Positions 21,936-33,601 of a stretch of DNA of 64,000 bases are shown piece by piece. Position 1 is the stretch's first letter; every line of letters begins with the position of its first letter. The notes under the pieces were generated by a model that did not search any database, was not told the origin of the DNA, and saw nothing but the letters and a program-made list of their open reading frames with translations. This stretch comes from Anniella stebbinsi (Eukaryota; Chordata; Lepidosauria; Squamata; Anniellidae): NCBI GenBank assembly GCA_029215795.1, contig JARDYH010000001.1:231907654-231971653 (forward strand), in the 5' to 3' direction. Both the position numbers and the translations under genes were made by a program.

Positions 21936-22522
21936 TGTTGAGCGATACGAATAATGCTTACATCATAGTGGTGGCTACAGCAACTTGATTTTGTGGTACA
22001 GCTGAAAGTGCCCATTTGTTATAAGGCACTTCAGCGGGTTTCACATCACTTCATTGTGTTTGTACTCTGTAATTACTCATTTAAAATCAATTGTTCAGTG
22101 AAAAAATGTTGCTAACATAGTAGTTATTTTCCTGACAGTTTGCAAGGAGTTACTTCATCACATGACAGAAAATCAGGAATTTATGGCTGAGGGTATCAAA
22201 AGTTGCATTTTTAAAACAACTAATGTGTGTGTGTGTGGAGAGAGAGAAAGGAAGGGAGAAGGGTCGGTGGGTGGGTGGGGTGGGGCGGCTTCTATGTATT
22301 AACCTCTCCTGTTGTAAAATAGTTTTAGCAATCTACAAATCATTTAGCAAAATGCATTGAAGGATGGATATGAGCTTGTGAGTTTGTGTTACAACTTAAA
22401 TAGAGCCCTGTTTCATCAGACCAAAGGGCTGTCAAGTCTCTCATCCTGTTTCCTACAATCAGTGACCAATCACCTATCTCTGGGTGCTTTCTACAGCCTC
22501 TGCCCATCAAGTCCTATCTAAG
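21936..22522. other. Unrecognised non-coding sequence
   Basis: No gene. A short TG run lies at 22206-22217, followed by G-rich DNA. Confidence 0.4.
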
Positions 22523-22590
22523 TTCTTCTTCTTCTTCTTCTTCTTCTTCTTCTTCTTCTTCTTCTTCTTCTTCTTCTTCTTCTTCTTCTT
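22523..22590. repeat. (CTT)n microsatellite
   Basis: About 22 uninterrupted CTT units; this is the source of the long poly-Phe/poly-Lys frames here. Confidence 0.98.
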
Positions 22591-22650
22591 TTGGGAGACT
22601 TCAGGATTGCACCTGGGACCTTTTGCATACAAAACAGATACTGTTAACAC
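22591..22650 (-). mobile_element. Sauria-type SINE fragment, minus strand
   Basis: The segment 'aggattgcacctgggacc' and 'ttttgcatacaaaacagata' is the inverse of the SINE's tRNA-like B-box area. The rest of the SINE is not seen. Confidence 0.6.
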
Positions 22651-22804
22651 TGATGTATGGTTTTTCCCTAGATGGCTTCCAGCTTCCTTGTTAGGGGACA
22701 TTGCATTCATACAATGGCCAGAGTCCAAAGGTTATTTTAAGCATACCCAAGGGCTGGGCCACCATGTTATATTACACCATGCCATCCTATGGAAAGTCTT
22801 CTAA

Positions 22805-22947
22805 GGCCGTTTCTACACCAGGCTGTTTGCCTGGGATGGTCCCTGGCTGGTCCCTGTGTGCCGATGGTGAGTATTAGGTACTTCTGGGATCACCGTCCCT
22901 GCCTCCCTGCCTCCCTCCTTCTATACCCCTATGGTGTAGAAAGGGCC
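22805..22947. mobile_element. PIF/Harbinger-like MITE, 143 bp, TSD TAA
   Basis: The left end GGCCGTTTCTACACCA is matched inversely by the right end (GGCCCTTTCTACACCA). Flanks are taa on both sides (22802-22804; 22948-22950), the TWA-type duplication typical of PIF/Harbinger. No coding capacity. Confidence 0.88.
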
Positions 22948-22950
22948 TAA

Positions 22951-24707
22951 GTTTCCCATGCAATATGGGGGGCAGTGGAGCTGCTGTTGAGTAATGCAAG
23001 CCCAAAGCTCCCTTGAGTACACCAATCTAGTGATTCAGGCTTTATCCATGGTAGGGTAAACATTCTGAGTGGCAAATTCCAAGTATTCGAAAAATCAAGT
23101 GGTAGATGCCATCCTCATGGATGCCTGCATTTCAGCAGTGAACATGAAATGTTTTGCATTCCCCCCCCCCCTTAGGGTATGGTTCCCCTCCCACCACCAT
23201 TTGCTTGTATTTCACCAGCGCAAACTTTGGTATGAACATTGAAAGCTCTGATTTCAACGCATCTTGACATTCTCGAGGAAGGCGGCATAGAATGGCGGTG
23301 TGATAGAAATTTTGTGATCATTGACTTCCTGTCTTGACGACCCTGGTACATTAGCTCTTATCAAAGTTGGAAGAGCTGCTACAACGTAGCCATTGTAGCT
23401 ATGGGATCAATAGCTGGCAAGCTGCCTGAAGGTCAGATAAAGTACTTAGACAGGCAGTGTGCCAGGCTAAAGAGATGTCAAGAAAATCAATTAGTCTCTA
23501 AAGAAAGAGCAGCAAGCTAACTAAAAACCCAATCATGAAAGGCTCTCTCTATTTCAAAGGCAGCTTATTAGCCTTAGCTATATCTTTATCTCTTTAATAA
23601 AATTACATTTGCTAAGCAATTAAACTGGACTCAGGTCATATGAGGCCAACACAAAAGAGATTGTAAACACCTGAACAGCACCAGTTTAGAAGGAGCAGCA
23701 GTGGGTGGGTATTTAGTCAAGTTACTTTCTGGGTCCCCTGCTACATAGCTTTCGATTAAGTGGTCCCTCCCCCTCCCACCTCCCCATTGATTACTCTACC
23801 TATACACATTTGGCATACCTAAGATACTTTCTCAGCTGAGTGGTAATGGAAAGGCATAGACATAGAATTTGTCTCATGGAGCCGTGTAGGTTGCTTAGTA
23901 AATTATAGCTGTCTGAAGTCAATACGAGGAAGGGAAACGTAGATGTGATTGTTTTTGTACATTTCCCCGCCCCCCCACCCCCATTCACCCGAGTGAAACA
24001 AATGAGCTTAATCATCGTAATCAAGAGGAATGCAGCGTAGGGCTTGTGGGCTGTGAAAATAAAATAAAAATGCTGCCATTCTGTGAAAGCATTTCTGTGC
24101 AAAAGCCTTTTCTTACAAAAGACTTGGCTGTCATAAAGTAAGAGGATGATGTGTGGCTGCTGTGTGTGGTACTGTGGCTGTTGCTCCTGAACATAATGCA
24201 GAGGCAGAAATAATGGGTTGAAGTTAAGATGGGCAGCGTGGTTCCTTTGGAGTGCCTTCAAAGCAGTCAATCCTAAGCCATTATGGTCCAGTCAGAAACA
24301 TCTACAGAAGCAAAAACAAGCCTAGCAAATGGGGTGAGGTGGGAAACAGAGTGAAGGTGGTGCTTCAATACATATTCCTATTCCATTCATAGATATGAGG
24401 CTTGAAAGCAGTTGCTTACCTTTCCATTCCTTTGAATTCAGTCAAAAGATTAGCTGCCTATAGAAGGTGGTTGCCATTGGAAGCAGGTGTACAAGCCACA
24501 GCCCTCCATTCATTTCAGGGCCATGAGCAGAAATGAGAACAGCCCTTGTTCCAAACGTATCTTTGATGGGAATGCAAGGGTTCTGCCTGGTCCTTTCCTG
24601 TGCTGTGAGCCAAATTGGCACTCTGCCCTTCTTGGGTGACATTATTTAGGTCTTGATGATTTGGGTATGTGTTTCATAACTGAGGAAGGAAATAAAGGGC
24701 ACCAGGA

Positions 24708-24714
<7 letters not shown>
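22951..24714. other. Unrecognised non-coding sequence
   Basis: About 1.8 kb with no supported gene. The longest frame (minus, 23800-24270) has no recognisable motif. Confidence 0.4.

Positions 24715-24754
<40 letters not shown>
24715..24754. repeat. (GA)n microsatellite
   Basis: Uninterrupted GA dinucleotides, about 20 units. Confidence 0.97.
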
Positions 24755-24758
<4 letters not shown>

Positions 24759-24923
24759 CAGAGGTTCACTGAAGATTATCTCTTGGCCCAATGCATTTCA
24801 AGTGTGGTGGTTCTTCTTCAAAGAAAACTAAAACAAAAACAGTCTTCTATACTATCTGAGCTTTTAGTATAGAAGGCTGCAGTTCACAGTGGAAGATACG
24901 CAAGGACAGGAGATGCTTCTTAA

Positions 24924-26003
24924 TAGGGGTGTGCACGGACCCCCCGGATCGGATCGGATCGGGACCCGGATCGGGACCTCCAATTTTGTCACGGATCGGT
25001 TCGGACAAAATCGGAGGCCCCCCGGACTGGATCAAGTATGATCCCGATCCAAAAATTGAAAATTTTTGGATCGGCCGCCATTTTTTCCCCCATAGACTTG
25101 CATTGCAATGCAAGTCTATGAGGAAAAAATGGCGGCGGGTGGGTGAGGGGGGGCCTAACTCCCTCCCCCCCCGGGGCCATCCGCTGTGGACGGCCCCGGC
25201 AGGTAAGCCCCCTCCCCCGCGCTCCCTACCCCCCCTGGGGCCGTCCGCTTCCATCCGCTGGTGCCCGCGGGCGCCAACGGATAGAAGCGGACGGCTCCGG
25301 GGGGGGTAAGCCCCCTTCCCCGCCACTGCTTACCTTTTAGGGCCGTTCACTCCCGTCCGGCGCCGGCGGCTACCGCCAGCCGGCTTTGCGGCTTGCTCTC
25401 GAGTAGCGCGCCGGGTGATCACCCGGCGCGCCACCCTGGAGCAGGCCGCGGAGCCCGCTGGTAGTAGCCGCCGGCGCCGGACGGGAGCGGACGGGCCGGG
25501 AAGGTAAGGGCCCCCCTCCTCCCCTCCGTGCGCCCCCTCCTCCCCTCTGCGCGCCCCCTGCTTACCTTCCCGGCCCATCCGCTCCCATCCACCGCCGGCA
25601 GCTACTACCAGCGGGCTCCACGGCCTGCTCTAGAATAGCGCGCCGGGTGATGACATCACCCGGCGCGCCACCCTGGAGCATGCCGCGGAGCCCGCTGGTA
25701 GTAGCCGCCGGCGCCGGACGGGAGCGGACGGGCCGGAAAGGTAAGGGCCCACCTCCTCCCGCCCCCTCCTCCCCCCCTGCTGTCCACTTTCATCGGCGGG
25801 CGCCCGCTGGTGCCCGCCAATGGAAGCGGCGGTGGGCGCCAGTGGGCGCCCGCCGATCCGCCGAACCGGTTCGGAGCCTTTTCGGACCGGTTCGGATTGG
25901 ATCGGCCGATCCAGCTGTCGGATCGGAAATCGGATAATTTATCCGATTTCCCACTGGACCGGACTCGGATCGTGGATCGGGTCCGATCCAGTGCACATCC
26001 CTA
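24924..26003. mobile_element. GC-rich hAT-like element, 1,080 bp, perfect 8-bp TSD
   Basis: The left end TAGGGGTGTGCACGGA and the right end (inverse TAGGGATGTGCACTGGA) are near-identical inverted repeats. Flanks are cttcttaa on both sides (24916-24923; 26004-26011), an exact 8-bp target duplication fitting a hAT insertion that is not old. The interior is extremely CpG-rich with many inverted segments: a perfect 30-bp palindrome at 25091-25120, a perfect 26-bp palindrome at 25406-25431, and a second near-copy at 25638-25668. The long open frames are a by-product of GC content; none shows a transposase motif. Confidence 0.93.
25350..25750. repeat. Duplicated palindromic module inside the GC-rich element
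   Basis: A unit with a central gcgcgccgggtga palindrome, flanked by 'ggagcaggccgcggagc' and 'gtagtagccgccggcgccg', occurs at about 25370-25510 and again at about 25570-25745. Each unit is itself inverted around its centre. Confidence 0.85.
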
Positions 26004-26097
26004 CTTCTTAACCATTTCCCCTGTGGTGGGTTTTCTATTCTAAGAAACTGCCTTATGCTGCTATTTTCAAATGGGTAGAAGATATCAATAACAATAG

Positions 26098-26100
26098 AGA

Positions 26101-26132
<32 letters not shown>

Positions 26133-26142
26133 GTGTGTGTGT
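26098..26142. repeat. (AT)n followed by (GT)n microsatellite
   Basis: An AT run passes through ATGT units into a GT run. Confidence 0.95.
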
Positions 26143-26610
26143 GATCTATATATCTCTACTTATCTTTATCTATCTATGTATATATAAAATAACTGTAAAA
26201 GTCGACAGCTGCACCAATGTTCATAGTTCCTGATGCATTTCAAGATTCTTCTCTTCAGTGGAGAAGGAACTTGAAATGGTCAGGAAGTATAAACATTGGT
26301 GTGGCTGCTTTTTTGGCTTGAGAAGATATCGGTACTTGTATATTTTCCCTGTAGGGCAAAGAGCAGCTGGAGGAATGATTTTTCAGGAGAAAAAAGATTA
26401 GAAGGAAAAGAGTCAAGAGATCCTCTTCTTCATCTGGGTCTTCAGCTGCAGCAGCAGCATTTTGTAAAAGAAAAAGAAGGAAAAAATACCATGAAATGTC
26501 AGGGACACACTGTGCGTGACTGAGGTTGTCACATGTAATTTGGCTCTCAAGAGAAAAGTCCTGCTTGTGGCATGAGTACAAGGTTAGCAATACTGGGTGC
26601 CTTAGAAACA

Positions 26611-26634
26611 ACAGCAGCAGCAGCAGCAGCAGCA
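26611..26634. repeat. (CAG)n trinucleotide run
   Basis: About seven CAG units, not in a supported coding frame. Confidence 0.9.
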
Positions 26635-26767
26635 CAAGAGTCACAATGCACATTTCAGTTCCACTTGTTCAAGCACTGCCACATGGAAACTAAAGCCAGT
26701 GGAATTTGAAAGGAAAAGCAAACGTTAGGTAAGGCAAATGTGATCGACCCCCCCCATGTGAAAACAC

Positions 26768-26840
26768 ACAAGAACATCAGAAGCTGCCTTATACTGATTC
26801 AGACCACTTTTCCTAATAGCCCAGTATCATCTACGCCAAA
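26768..26840 (-). mobile_element. Sauria-type SINE fragment, minus strand
   Basis: It reads 'aagaacatcagaagctgcct', then 'tactgattcagacca' and 'cccagtatcatctac', the inverse of the SINE 3' half. The tRNA head is missing. Confidence 0.75.
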
Positions 26841-27237
26841 GGTGCATAGCCCTGAGGTCCGAATCCTGCTCTCCCAAGTCACAATCTGGCCTCTGGGATT
26901 CTCCAGATGGCCACATGCCCACTACCCCGGGTTCCACCTTTTCACCAATCGTTTGATGATTTTCTGACTTTTGTGCAGTTTTGTCCTCCGTCTTAAAGGG
27001 TGAAATGCCTCTCCTAAGGCTTAGTTATTGGCAGCAAGAAATTTAAGCTAAAGTATGCTGGTATTATGGGAATTTTGGCTGTGCCTCTTTTGCCGTTTGT
27101 CCCACCCACCCCTGGAATATGGCTCCTGAGACATCCTATGAAATAGAATTCAGCTCTTGGCCTGAAAGAGTGCCAGCACCCTACCAGAAGATGCCAGGGC
27201 TGAGATCTCATGAACAAATTATTACCACATCATCTTA

Positions 27238-27345
27238 GTTTGTTGCAGGAAAGTGGCACTTTAATGACTAACAAATGTATTATGTGACATAAGGGTTTGT
27301 TTGTTTTTTGAGGGTATACTCTCCCCTTCATCAGATGCATGAGAT
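27238..27345 (+). repeat. Interspersed repeat, 'cttcatcagatgcatga' family
   Basis: It follows the order 'ggcactttaatgactaac', 'gacataagg', 'cttcatcagatgcatgag', shared with 62516-62612 and loosely with 44977-45076 and 27851-27900. The class is not decided from this sequence. Confidence 0.6.
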
Positions 27346-27946
27346 GTTATGCTCAGTGGACACAGGATAACACGCATATACACACCAATACACACATGGC
27401 TACAGAGATTCTTTTATTAAAGTCTGACGGATATGAAATGAAAACAAAATACAGTACTTGACAATTGAGTGAACGCTTAATAGAACAATCTGATGCATGT
27501 CTATTGGGAAGCAAGTTCCATAGAGTTAAATGGGACTTAAGTCTGGGTGTGTATAGGATTGGAGCCAAAATGTATATAAAATAAGCAGTTTGGTGATAGA
27601 TTTTGTTATTATAGTTTGATAACACAAACATTAACTTATTAATGCCATGATGTTTGTGTTATCATCAACACTGTGTTGTGATGAAGTAGACTCTAGTCCA
27701 GGACAGCTTATGCTGTAGTAATTTTTTATAGTCGTTATGATACCAGAGAACTCTGTGGTTTCCCATGGACAAATTACTAAAGTTTTGCTAAAGCAGTGAA
27801 ATGTTTGTCTTTCTATCACTAGTTTGGTAAGGGGGCATGTTATGTACACTTAAAAGAAAACTAAGAGTGTTGTGGCATCTTAAAAACTCACACTTCTATG
27901 CTGGTATAAGGAGGAACATCCAGAGATTGAATGAAAATTAGTAGAT
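27346..27946. other. Unrecognised non-coding sequence
   Basis: No gene. At 27500-27580 a fragment related to the 'gtgtataggattgcagcc' dispersed repeat is present. Confidence 0.4.
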
Positions 27947-27949
27947 AAT

Positions 27950-28565
27950 GGCCTAGTTCACACATAACAACAAACCAGAATATGACTGGGTTCAGGGGAC
28001 ATGCCACAGCTTGTCATGAGTTCTTTAACTCATGATGACCCATTGGTGCCTGCAAGCACGCAGGGTTCATGTGTCATTAAATAACCTCAGCATAATCCTA
28101 AAATAGGCCATGGAGTATACAAAGATTGTTTAACCCTTATATAATGTGTGCTTGTCAGGTTGGCCTGACACGACAATCCCTGAGCGGGGGTTGTATATTC
28201 AAAATGGCGGCCATACATGCACCATAACCTCACCTTAAATAACCCATGGTGGGCTGTTGTGCCATGCGAACAGCCTCTATGGGTTGAGTATGGGTTGTTG
28301 TTGAATCGTGGGTTGTCATTATGTGGAACCCTGCACTATGGTTTACTTATGGGTTGTTAACCATGAATGATCAAGGAAGAGAACCTTGATTTTTTTATTT
28401 TTTGTTGGTTTGGGAACTCTGGGTTGTTCATGGTTAACAATCCATAGTTAAACCAGAGTGCAGGGTTTGCACGTAAGGACATCCCACAATTCAAGAACAA
28501 CTCAGAATTCAATGACAACCATACTCAAACTGGACTCTGGTTTCCCCTTATGTGCAAATCAGATC
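27950..28565. mobile_element. Harbinger-like element, about 616 bp, TSD AAT
   Basis: The left end GGCCTAGTTCACACATAA matches the inverse of the right end (GATCTGATTTGCACATAA) at 12 of 18 positions, and the match extends inward ('ctggttt' on the right mirrors 'aaaccag' on the left). Flanks are aat at 27947-27949 and 28566-28568. The interior has many 'gggttgtt' units and a large inner inverted repeat around 28346-28450. It is older than most others here. Confidence 0.65.
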
Positions 28566-28568
28566 AAT

Positions 28569-29178
28569 GTTAAATCGGACAAGCATTTTGGAACATGTTG
28601 TTTTATTGCAACTCCAGCTTTTCAGCTAATCTCCACCTTTTGCAGAATTTATTGTCCTACACAGCTGCTGACACTGGAATAACTATAGCTAGACAAGATT
28701 TCCCCCCTCCCCCCCTCCAAAGAGCTGAGCTGCTATGAAACAGTCATTATTGCCCATGTTGTGCTCGCCTTTTTTTTCTTTTCTTTTACCTTCTGTTGTC
28801 TCTGGTCCAAGAGGATTTGAAGTTTTGTTGTGCTTCTTCAAACCCCACAAAACCTGTTGGACCAGAGAAACCCACGAGAGAAAAGAAACAAATGAGTACA
28901 CCACAGGAAAATAATGCCTCTGTCACACAAGCTCTGACTCTCTTAACCTATTGTATATCTTCAGCTTTATGCCTAAATCAATTTCTAGTGAACCTTCTTT
29001 CTAATTTATACTGAAAACTTTTAATAGCAGCATTTTTTTAATGCAGCCCTCTGCGTAAAGCATACAATCCTTTTTTTTTACAAACCTCACCTTAGGGCTG
29101 TAAATAAAGCAACAGAGGCATCTTACTATCCCTAGTGTGGGAATGCCAATTGACCACAAAACTCCAGCTCACCACACT
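28569..29178. other. Unrecognised non-coding sequence
   Basis: No supported gene or repeat. Confidence 0.4.
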
Positions 29179-29391
29179 GCTAGTGTGGTGTAGTGATTAG
29201 AGTGTTGGACTGGGATTCTGGAGATGCAGCTTTTTGGTCTCCACTCAGCCATGAAGTTCACTGGGTGATTTGGGCCAGTCACTGATGCTCAGCCTAACCT
29301 ACCTCACAGGGTTGTTGTAAGGATAAAATGGAAAGAGGAGGCTCCTCGGAGGAAAGACAGGTCATCAATGCAATAAATAAATAAATAAATT
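29179..29391 (+). mobile_element. tRNA-derived SINE with AATA tail
   Basis: The head reads 'gtgtggtgtagtgattagag' (A-box region), and the former B-box area is damaged ('gcagctttttggtctccact'). Then come 'cagccatgaagttcactggg', 'ctacctcacagggttgttgt' and an (AAAT)n tail. It is the same family as the minus-strand copy at 61810-62032, which keeps a good B box. Confidence 0.85.
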
Positions 29392-30235
29392 GGGCCCTGC
29401 AATGTACTGATTTCCTCACCCTGATTCTGTTTTACCAATCCCTGTTTTGAATGCTCTAAAAACTCCTTTGTGATACATTTTTGAAGAATCAAACCTTTGC
29501 TATTGAAACATCTATGTAAGGATGGTGATTTGGAGAAGTTCCGCTTCAAATTTAAATGGATAATTCAGCTGTCTATATGTTTCCATTTCTCTTGGATCAT
29601 TTGATATAGTATGCATACGTCTTCCTGTTCTTATGGCGCTCAAGCTCACATTGTTTCATAGGTAGTAGTGACAAGCACACTGAATTTATTGTCCTGATAT
29701 GAACGCAGAAGCTGCTTTCCTTGTAATTCAAAGTAAGGCTTAAGTCCCTTTGCTTAGACGTTATTGGAGTGAAACTGTTCATGTTGTGAAATTACTTTTT
29801 GACAATGATGCATGGGGAAATTATGCTGCAGAAACTGAAGGGGGAAAATGATACACGCCGTAAGAAATTCAATGAACTAACCAGCTTAAAGAAAGACAAA
29901 ACTATCCAGATGGACAAAAAACCTTTGGAAGTCTGTCCAAGGCCTCGATATCATCTAAACATTGATGTCTAATACCCTGTGAGGGGTTCCTGCAGGACAG
30001 TCACACTTGGAGTGGGAGCAGCTTACCCTATCATCAAATCATCAGAGTGTTGCTATTTCAATAAACACAGCTGCTGTTTTCTAAGAAATATGGCAAAGAG
30101 CAGACAGGGGTAGGGAGGGAAAGTCGGTGGAGGGAGGGACAATTAGTGTTGCTGAAATGCCAGAAAAATTCAAGTTGACATATTTGGTATTTATGGCAAT
30201 ATTTGATTAGGGTGTTGTGACTCAGTAGAATGGGA

Positions 30236-30269
<34 letters not shown>

Positions 30270-30842
30270 GCCCCAGATCTATAATGAATATTACTCATGC
30301 ATCACTATATAGGAAGGTTTGCAAGTAAAAATATCATTTTGAAACGTGTTACAAATTTCTCCTTTAATTACAGCGATTTTTCCACTCCTTATTTTTTGAC
30401 ATGGAAGAGATACAATGAGTAAATTAACTGTTTACTGTTCTCTCAACGACTGAATGGGTGAAGGCCAGCCTTCCTGTACCTGGTCCAAACACACCTTTTA
30501 CTGTTTTGTTTGATGATTTCTCCATTTTATTATACAGAATTCAATGCACACACATTTTTAAAATTATTGTGGTGGTGGAGAGGTCTTCTAGGCAGTCACA
30601 ATAAAGCATCCGTGTGCAAAATTATGGGAAGTCATTCAATTCAGTTTTTTTTTATCATGTTATTTTTATTACTTAAAATTAATTAATTAAAGGAACCCAC
30701 ATGGATGGGTCTAATTCAGTTGTGGCAGCCTGAGGGAAGTTAGTGAGCGCTTATCTTTGGTCCCCAAATGCTAAAGTCTTGGATTGTGGGCTTAACTATG
30801 TTTGAGCAAACATGATGTTACACTAGAATTCCCTGGTTCTTT
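29392..30842. other. Unrecognised non-coding sequence
   Basis: About 1.45 kb, AT-rich, without a supported gene. It includes an AC microsatellite at 30238-30268. Confidence 0.4.
30238..30268. repeat. (AC)n microsatellite
   Basis: Uninterrupted AC run, about 15 units. Confidence 0.97.
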
Positions 30843-31135
30843 CTGAAGAACATCAGAAGTGCCATGCTGGATCAGACTGAGGATCCATCTAGTCCAGCAC
30901 TTTGTTCACACAGTGGCCAACCAGCTGTCAATCAGGGACCAACAAAGCAGGACATGGTGCAACAGCACCCTCCCACCCATGTTCCCCAACAACTGGTGCA
31001 CATAGGCTTACTGCCTCGGATACTGAAGGGCTAGTAGCACATAAGCATCAGGGCTAGTACCATTGATAGCCTTCTCCTCCAGGAATTTATCCAACCCCCT
31101 TTTAAAGCCATACAAATTGGTGGCCATCTTTTTGT
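30843..31135. repeat. Interspersed repeat, 'ctggatcagactgaggatcc' type
   Basis: It contains 'catgctggatcagactgagg', 'catctagtccagca', 'cacagtggccaaccag' and 'aatttatccaaccccctttt'. I recognise this order as a common reptile interspersed repeat but cannot assign its class from the sequence alone. Confidence 0.65.
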
Positions 31136-31172
31136 TCAGAATTACTAAATGTGCCAAATGAAAACATAAAGG

Positions 31173-31310
31173 TGATTTATTTATTTACTGCATTTCTATG
31201 CTGCTCAATAGCCGAAGCTCTCTGGGCGGTTTACAAAAATTAAAAACATAAAAACCATTCAAAATATAAAACAAAGACAGTATTAAAAATAATTTAAAAT
31301 ACATGGGCAC
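31173..31310 (-). mobile_element. L2/CR1-like LINE 3' tail, minus strand
   Basis: It starts with TTTATTTATT, then 'ctgctcaatagccgaagctc' and 'tctgggcggtttacaaaaat', and an A-rich stretch. Only the untranslated end is present. Confidence 0.85.
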
Positions 31311-32293
31311 CTGGCTGAATCCAGGAGTCTGATGGACCCCCCCCGGGTCTGCCTCCCCAGTCCCAGTAGGGCACCCATGGTACATCTGCAGGCCTGTGCT
31401 CCAAGTTCCCACGAGGTCTGACGAGCACTCGGCAGGTGTCCACCCTTTCTCTGGAAATTATGCACAATGTTTGCACCTTTACCCTTGCTTAAATGGGTCC
31501 TTTACAGCCACCATTTACGCAAGGGGGGGAAATGAGTAATTTCCAGAGTGAGTGCAGATGGGTGCTGAGCGCTTGCCAGACCTCACCAAGCCTCAAAAGA
31601 AGCTTGCGTGCCCCAATGAATGGGGGGCGGATGGTGGCAGTGACAGGACGAGCGTCCAATGAATTGGACATGGGTGAGTTTGCCCATTCCTTTGAACCCC
31701 ATAACTGATGGATGTGGAAGTGTTGTCATGAACACCGTGCGCATCTCACTGTTGCTTGTTTTACTTGTTGAAAGATGCAGTATGGTTTTCTTTTCTGCTG
31801 GCAAATCATACTATGCCATACTGTCATTACACTGTCATTAACTGCTTCTTTTCTAGCAGAATCATTGGATTGCCCCACAAAAATATCTGGTTTTGTAGAC
31901 CTGAAGCTCCCAATGTGCTCCCAATGCATTTTAAAATCTGAGTGACGTTTGCTGCCTGCTCTTCCCCCTGCTGAACCTCACGTATTATTTTGTTCTGTTC
32001 CATGCGCTGTTCAATTCTAGGATCGATGCTCTTGGCATCCACACACTTAAGCACATACAACTAATTGAAATTAATGTATTTGATTCAGTCTATCAAATTT
32101 CAAGGCTTCAAACGAGCCAACGAAGCTGCTCAATTGAGGTTGCTCAAGGAAACGAATCATTAGAGTAATGTAAATTGCATAAGCAAGCAGGACTTTGCTT
32201 ATGGGTGTGTCCAGGTTGTGCACGTCTCTCTGCATGCATTTTAGAAGTATACCTTTGGAACTCAGAGATGAAACTTCCTTTCCTGTCAAATAT
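31311..32293. other. Unrecognised non-coding sequence
   Basis: Several overlapping short frames on both strands, none with a recognisable motif. Confidence 0.4.
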
Positions 32294-32301
32294 CTCTAAC
32301 G

Positions 32302-32429
32302 CCACTATCCCCAACCTGGTACCCTCTATATGTCTTGGACTAGAACTCCCATCAGCCCATGGCCAGTGGTTGGAGATGATGGGTATTATATTCTAGTACA
32401 TCTGGGGGACACTGGGTTGGGGATGGCTG
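32302..32429. mobile_element. Short palindromic element ('aactcccatca' family), 128 bp
   Basis: The two halves are inverted copies: 'tccccaacctggtaccct' on the left and 'actgggttggggatgg' on the right, meeting at 'ctcccatcagcccatggcc'. Flanks ctctaacg (32294-32301) and ctctcaca (32430-32437) agree at 6 of 8, fitting a hAT-size duplication. Relatives are at 47936, 45770 (partial) and 55453. Confidence 0.75.
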
Positions 32430-32437
32430 CTCTCACA

Positions 32438-33601
32438 TTTCCATCACTTACTGCTTTCCCCAGAACTTTCTGTTTTTGCCAGCAGTTTTTGGGCCAAACT
32501 AGGTGTGATGCTATTCATGACTTTAGCCCTTGTATGGCTGATGTGCACACAGATCAGCCATACAACATCCAGGGTCCTGAATCACATCTACTTTGTACAG
32601 TGACTGTAGTTCAAAATGGTTCTGTTGAATGTAGCCTTCTTTCAGCGCTCTTGGAGGGACTGAAGCCTTTTCCCATTTGGAATATGTTTATGTACCTGGC
32701 TGCATATGTAACGTGTCCCACATGAAAGAATGCTAAGTGATGTCTGGGATGAGATCATGGCACAGCCATTGTATTTGCTCTTAAACGTTCTTGATGTTTC
32801 AGTTAGGGATTTGAGCTGTATATTAACAAAGGAAATTAGACACACTCTAGCTCATAAACATGGCTGCTCATCCCCTTAATGACGTTTTGACCTTTTCAAA
32901 ATGGAAGCGAGTTGTGTTCAGCTAGCCAATATAAGGCTGGTTTGTCACAAGGTCTAACATAACAAATAAATGAAACTATATTGGACTTAGTAAAGAGAGG
33001 TGGAAATGAAAGAATGGCAACATTTAGGAGATGGGGAATCACTGATTGAAAATACATTTTATAAATAAAAAACAACCTATCAGCTTGGGCATTACGGAAG
33101 GGCTGTTGTCGCTGTGTGAATTTGGGCTATAACTGGAATAGCATTTCTTAAGTTAATTGCAGAATTTTATTGCTTCAAATTTGAAACCACATTTTTATAG
33201 CCTAGCCAGCAGGTGCAGATAGTTTCATGAACGCCCCCTCTTTCCCTGAACAATCCAGTTTCCCCCCATAAAATGGCCCTTGTAATAAAAATGGGAAGGG
33301 TGAGTCAAATATGTGCCACAGCAAATATGAAACACAACAGTTGGATTGTTCTAAATAGAATAAGAGACCAGAGCCTCGCTTCTCCTCTTAAGATTTTCCC
33401 TGAATCAGCAGCATTTTAGAAGGACCACAATTTCAAAATATAATGGACTATGTATTTTTAAAATCCAGATGTAGTCACTATGTGTCTCATGTCATAGAAT
33501 GCAGTAGGAAATTGGGAGGGGGGATTTGAAAGATCACTGCAAAACTTTGCTTAGAGTTGTAAACACTCGGCTTTAGGATACTCCTGCTTCCAAACCTGTT
33601 C
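32438..33601. other. Unrecognised non-coding sequence
   Basis: No supported gene or named repeat. Confidence 0.4.

Larger units (their letters stand above)
26012..27237. other. Mostly unrecognised non-coding sequence with microsatellites
   Basis: No gene. It contains AT/GT repeats at 26098-26142, a CAG run at 26611-26634, and a SINE fragment at 26768-26840. Confidence 0.45.

Noticed and set aside
22484..22804. Open frames with long poly-Phe or poly-Lys on opposite strands
   Set aside because: They are translations of the (CTT)n microsatellite and its flanks, not genes.
23800..24270. 156-codon minus-strand frame as a hypothetical gene
   Set aside because: Low-complexity and hydrophobic stretches without a motif; a frame of this length is expected by chance in 64 kb.
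24847..25937. Several overlapping 60-160 codon frames
   Set aside because: Absence of stops results from high GC in the hAT-like element; frames are open on both strands and lack motifs.
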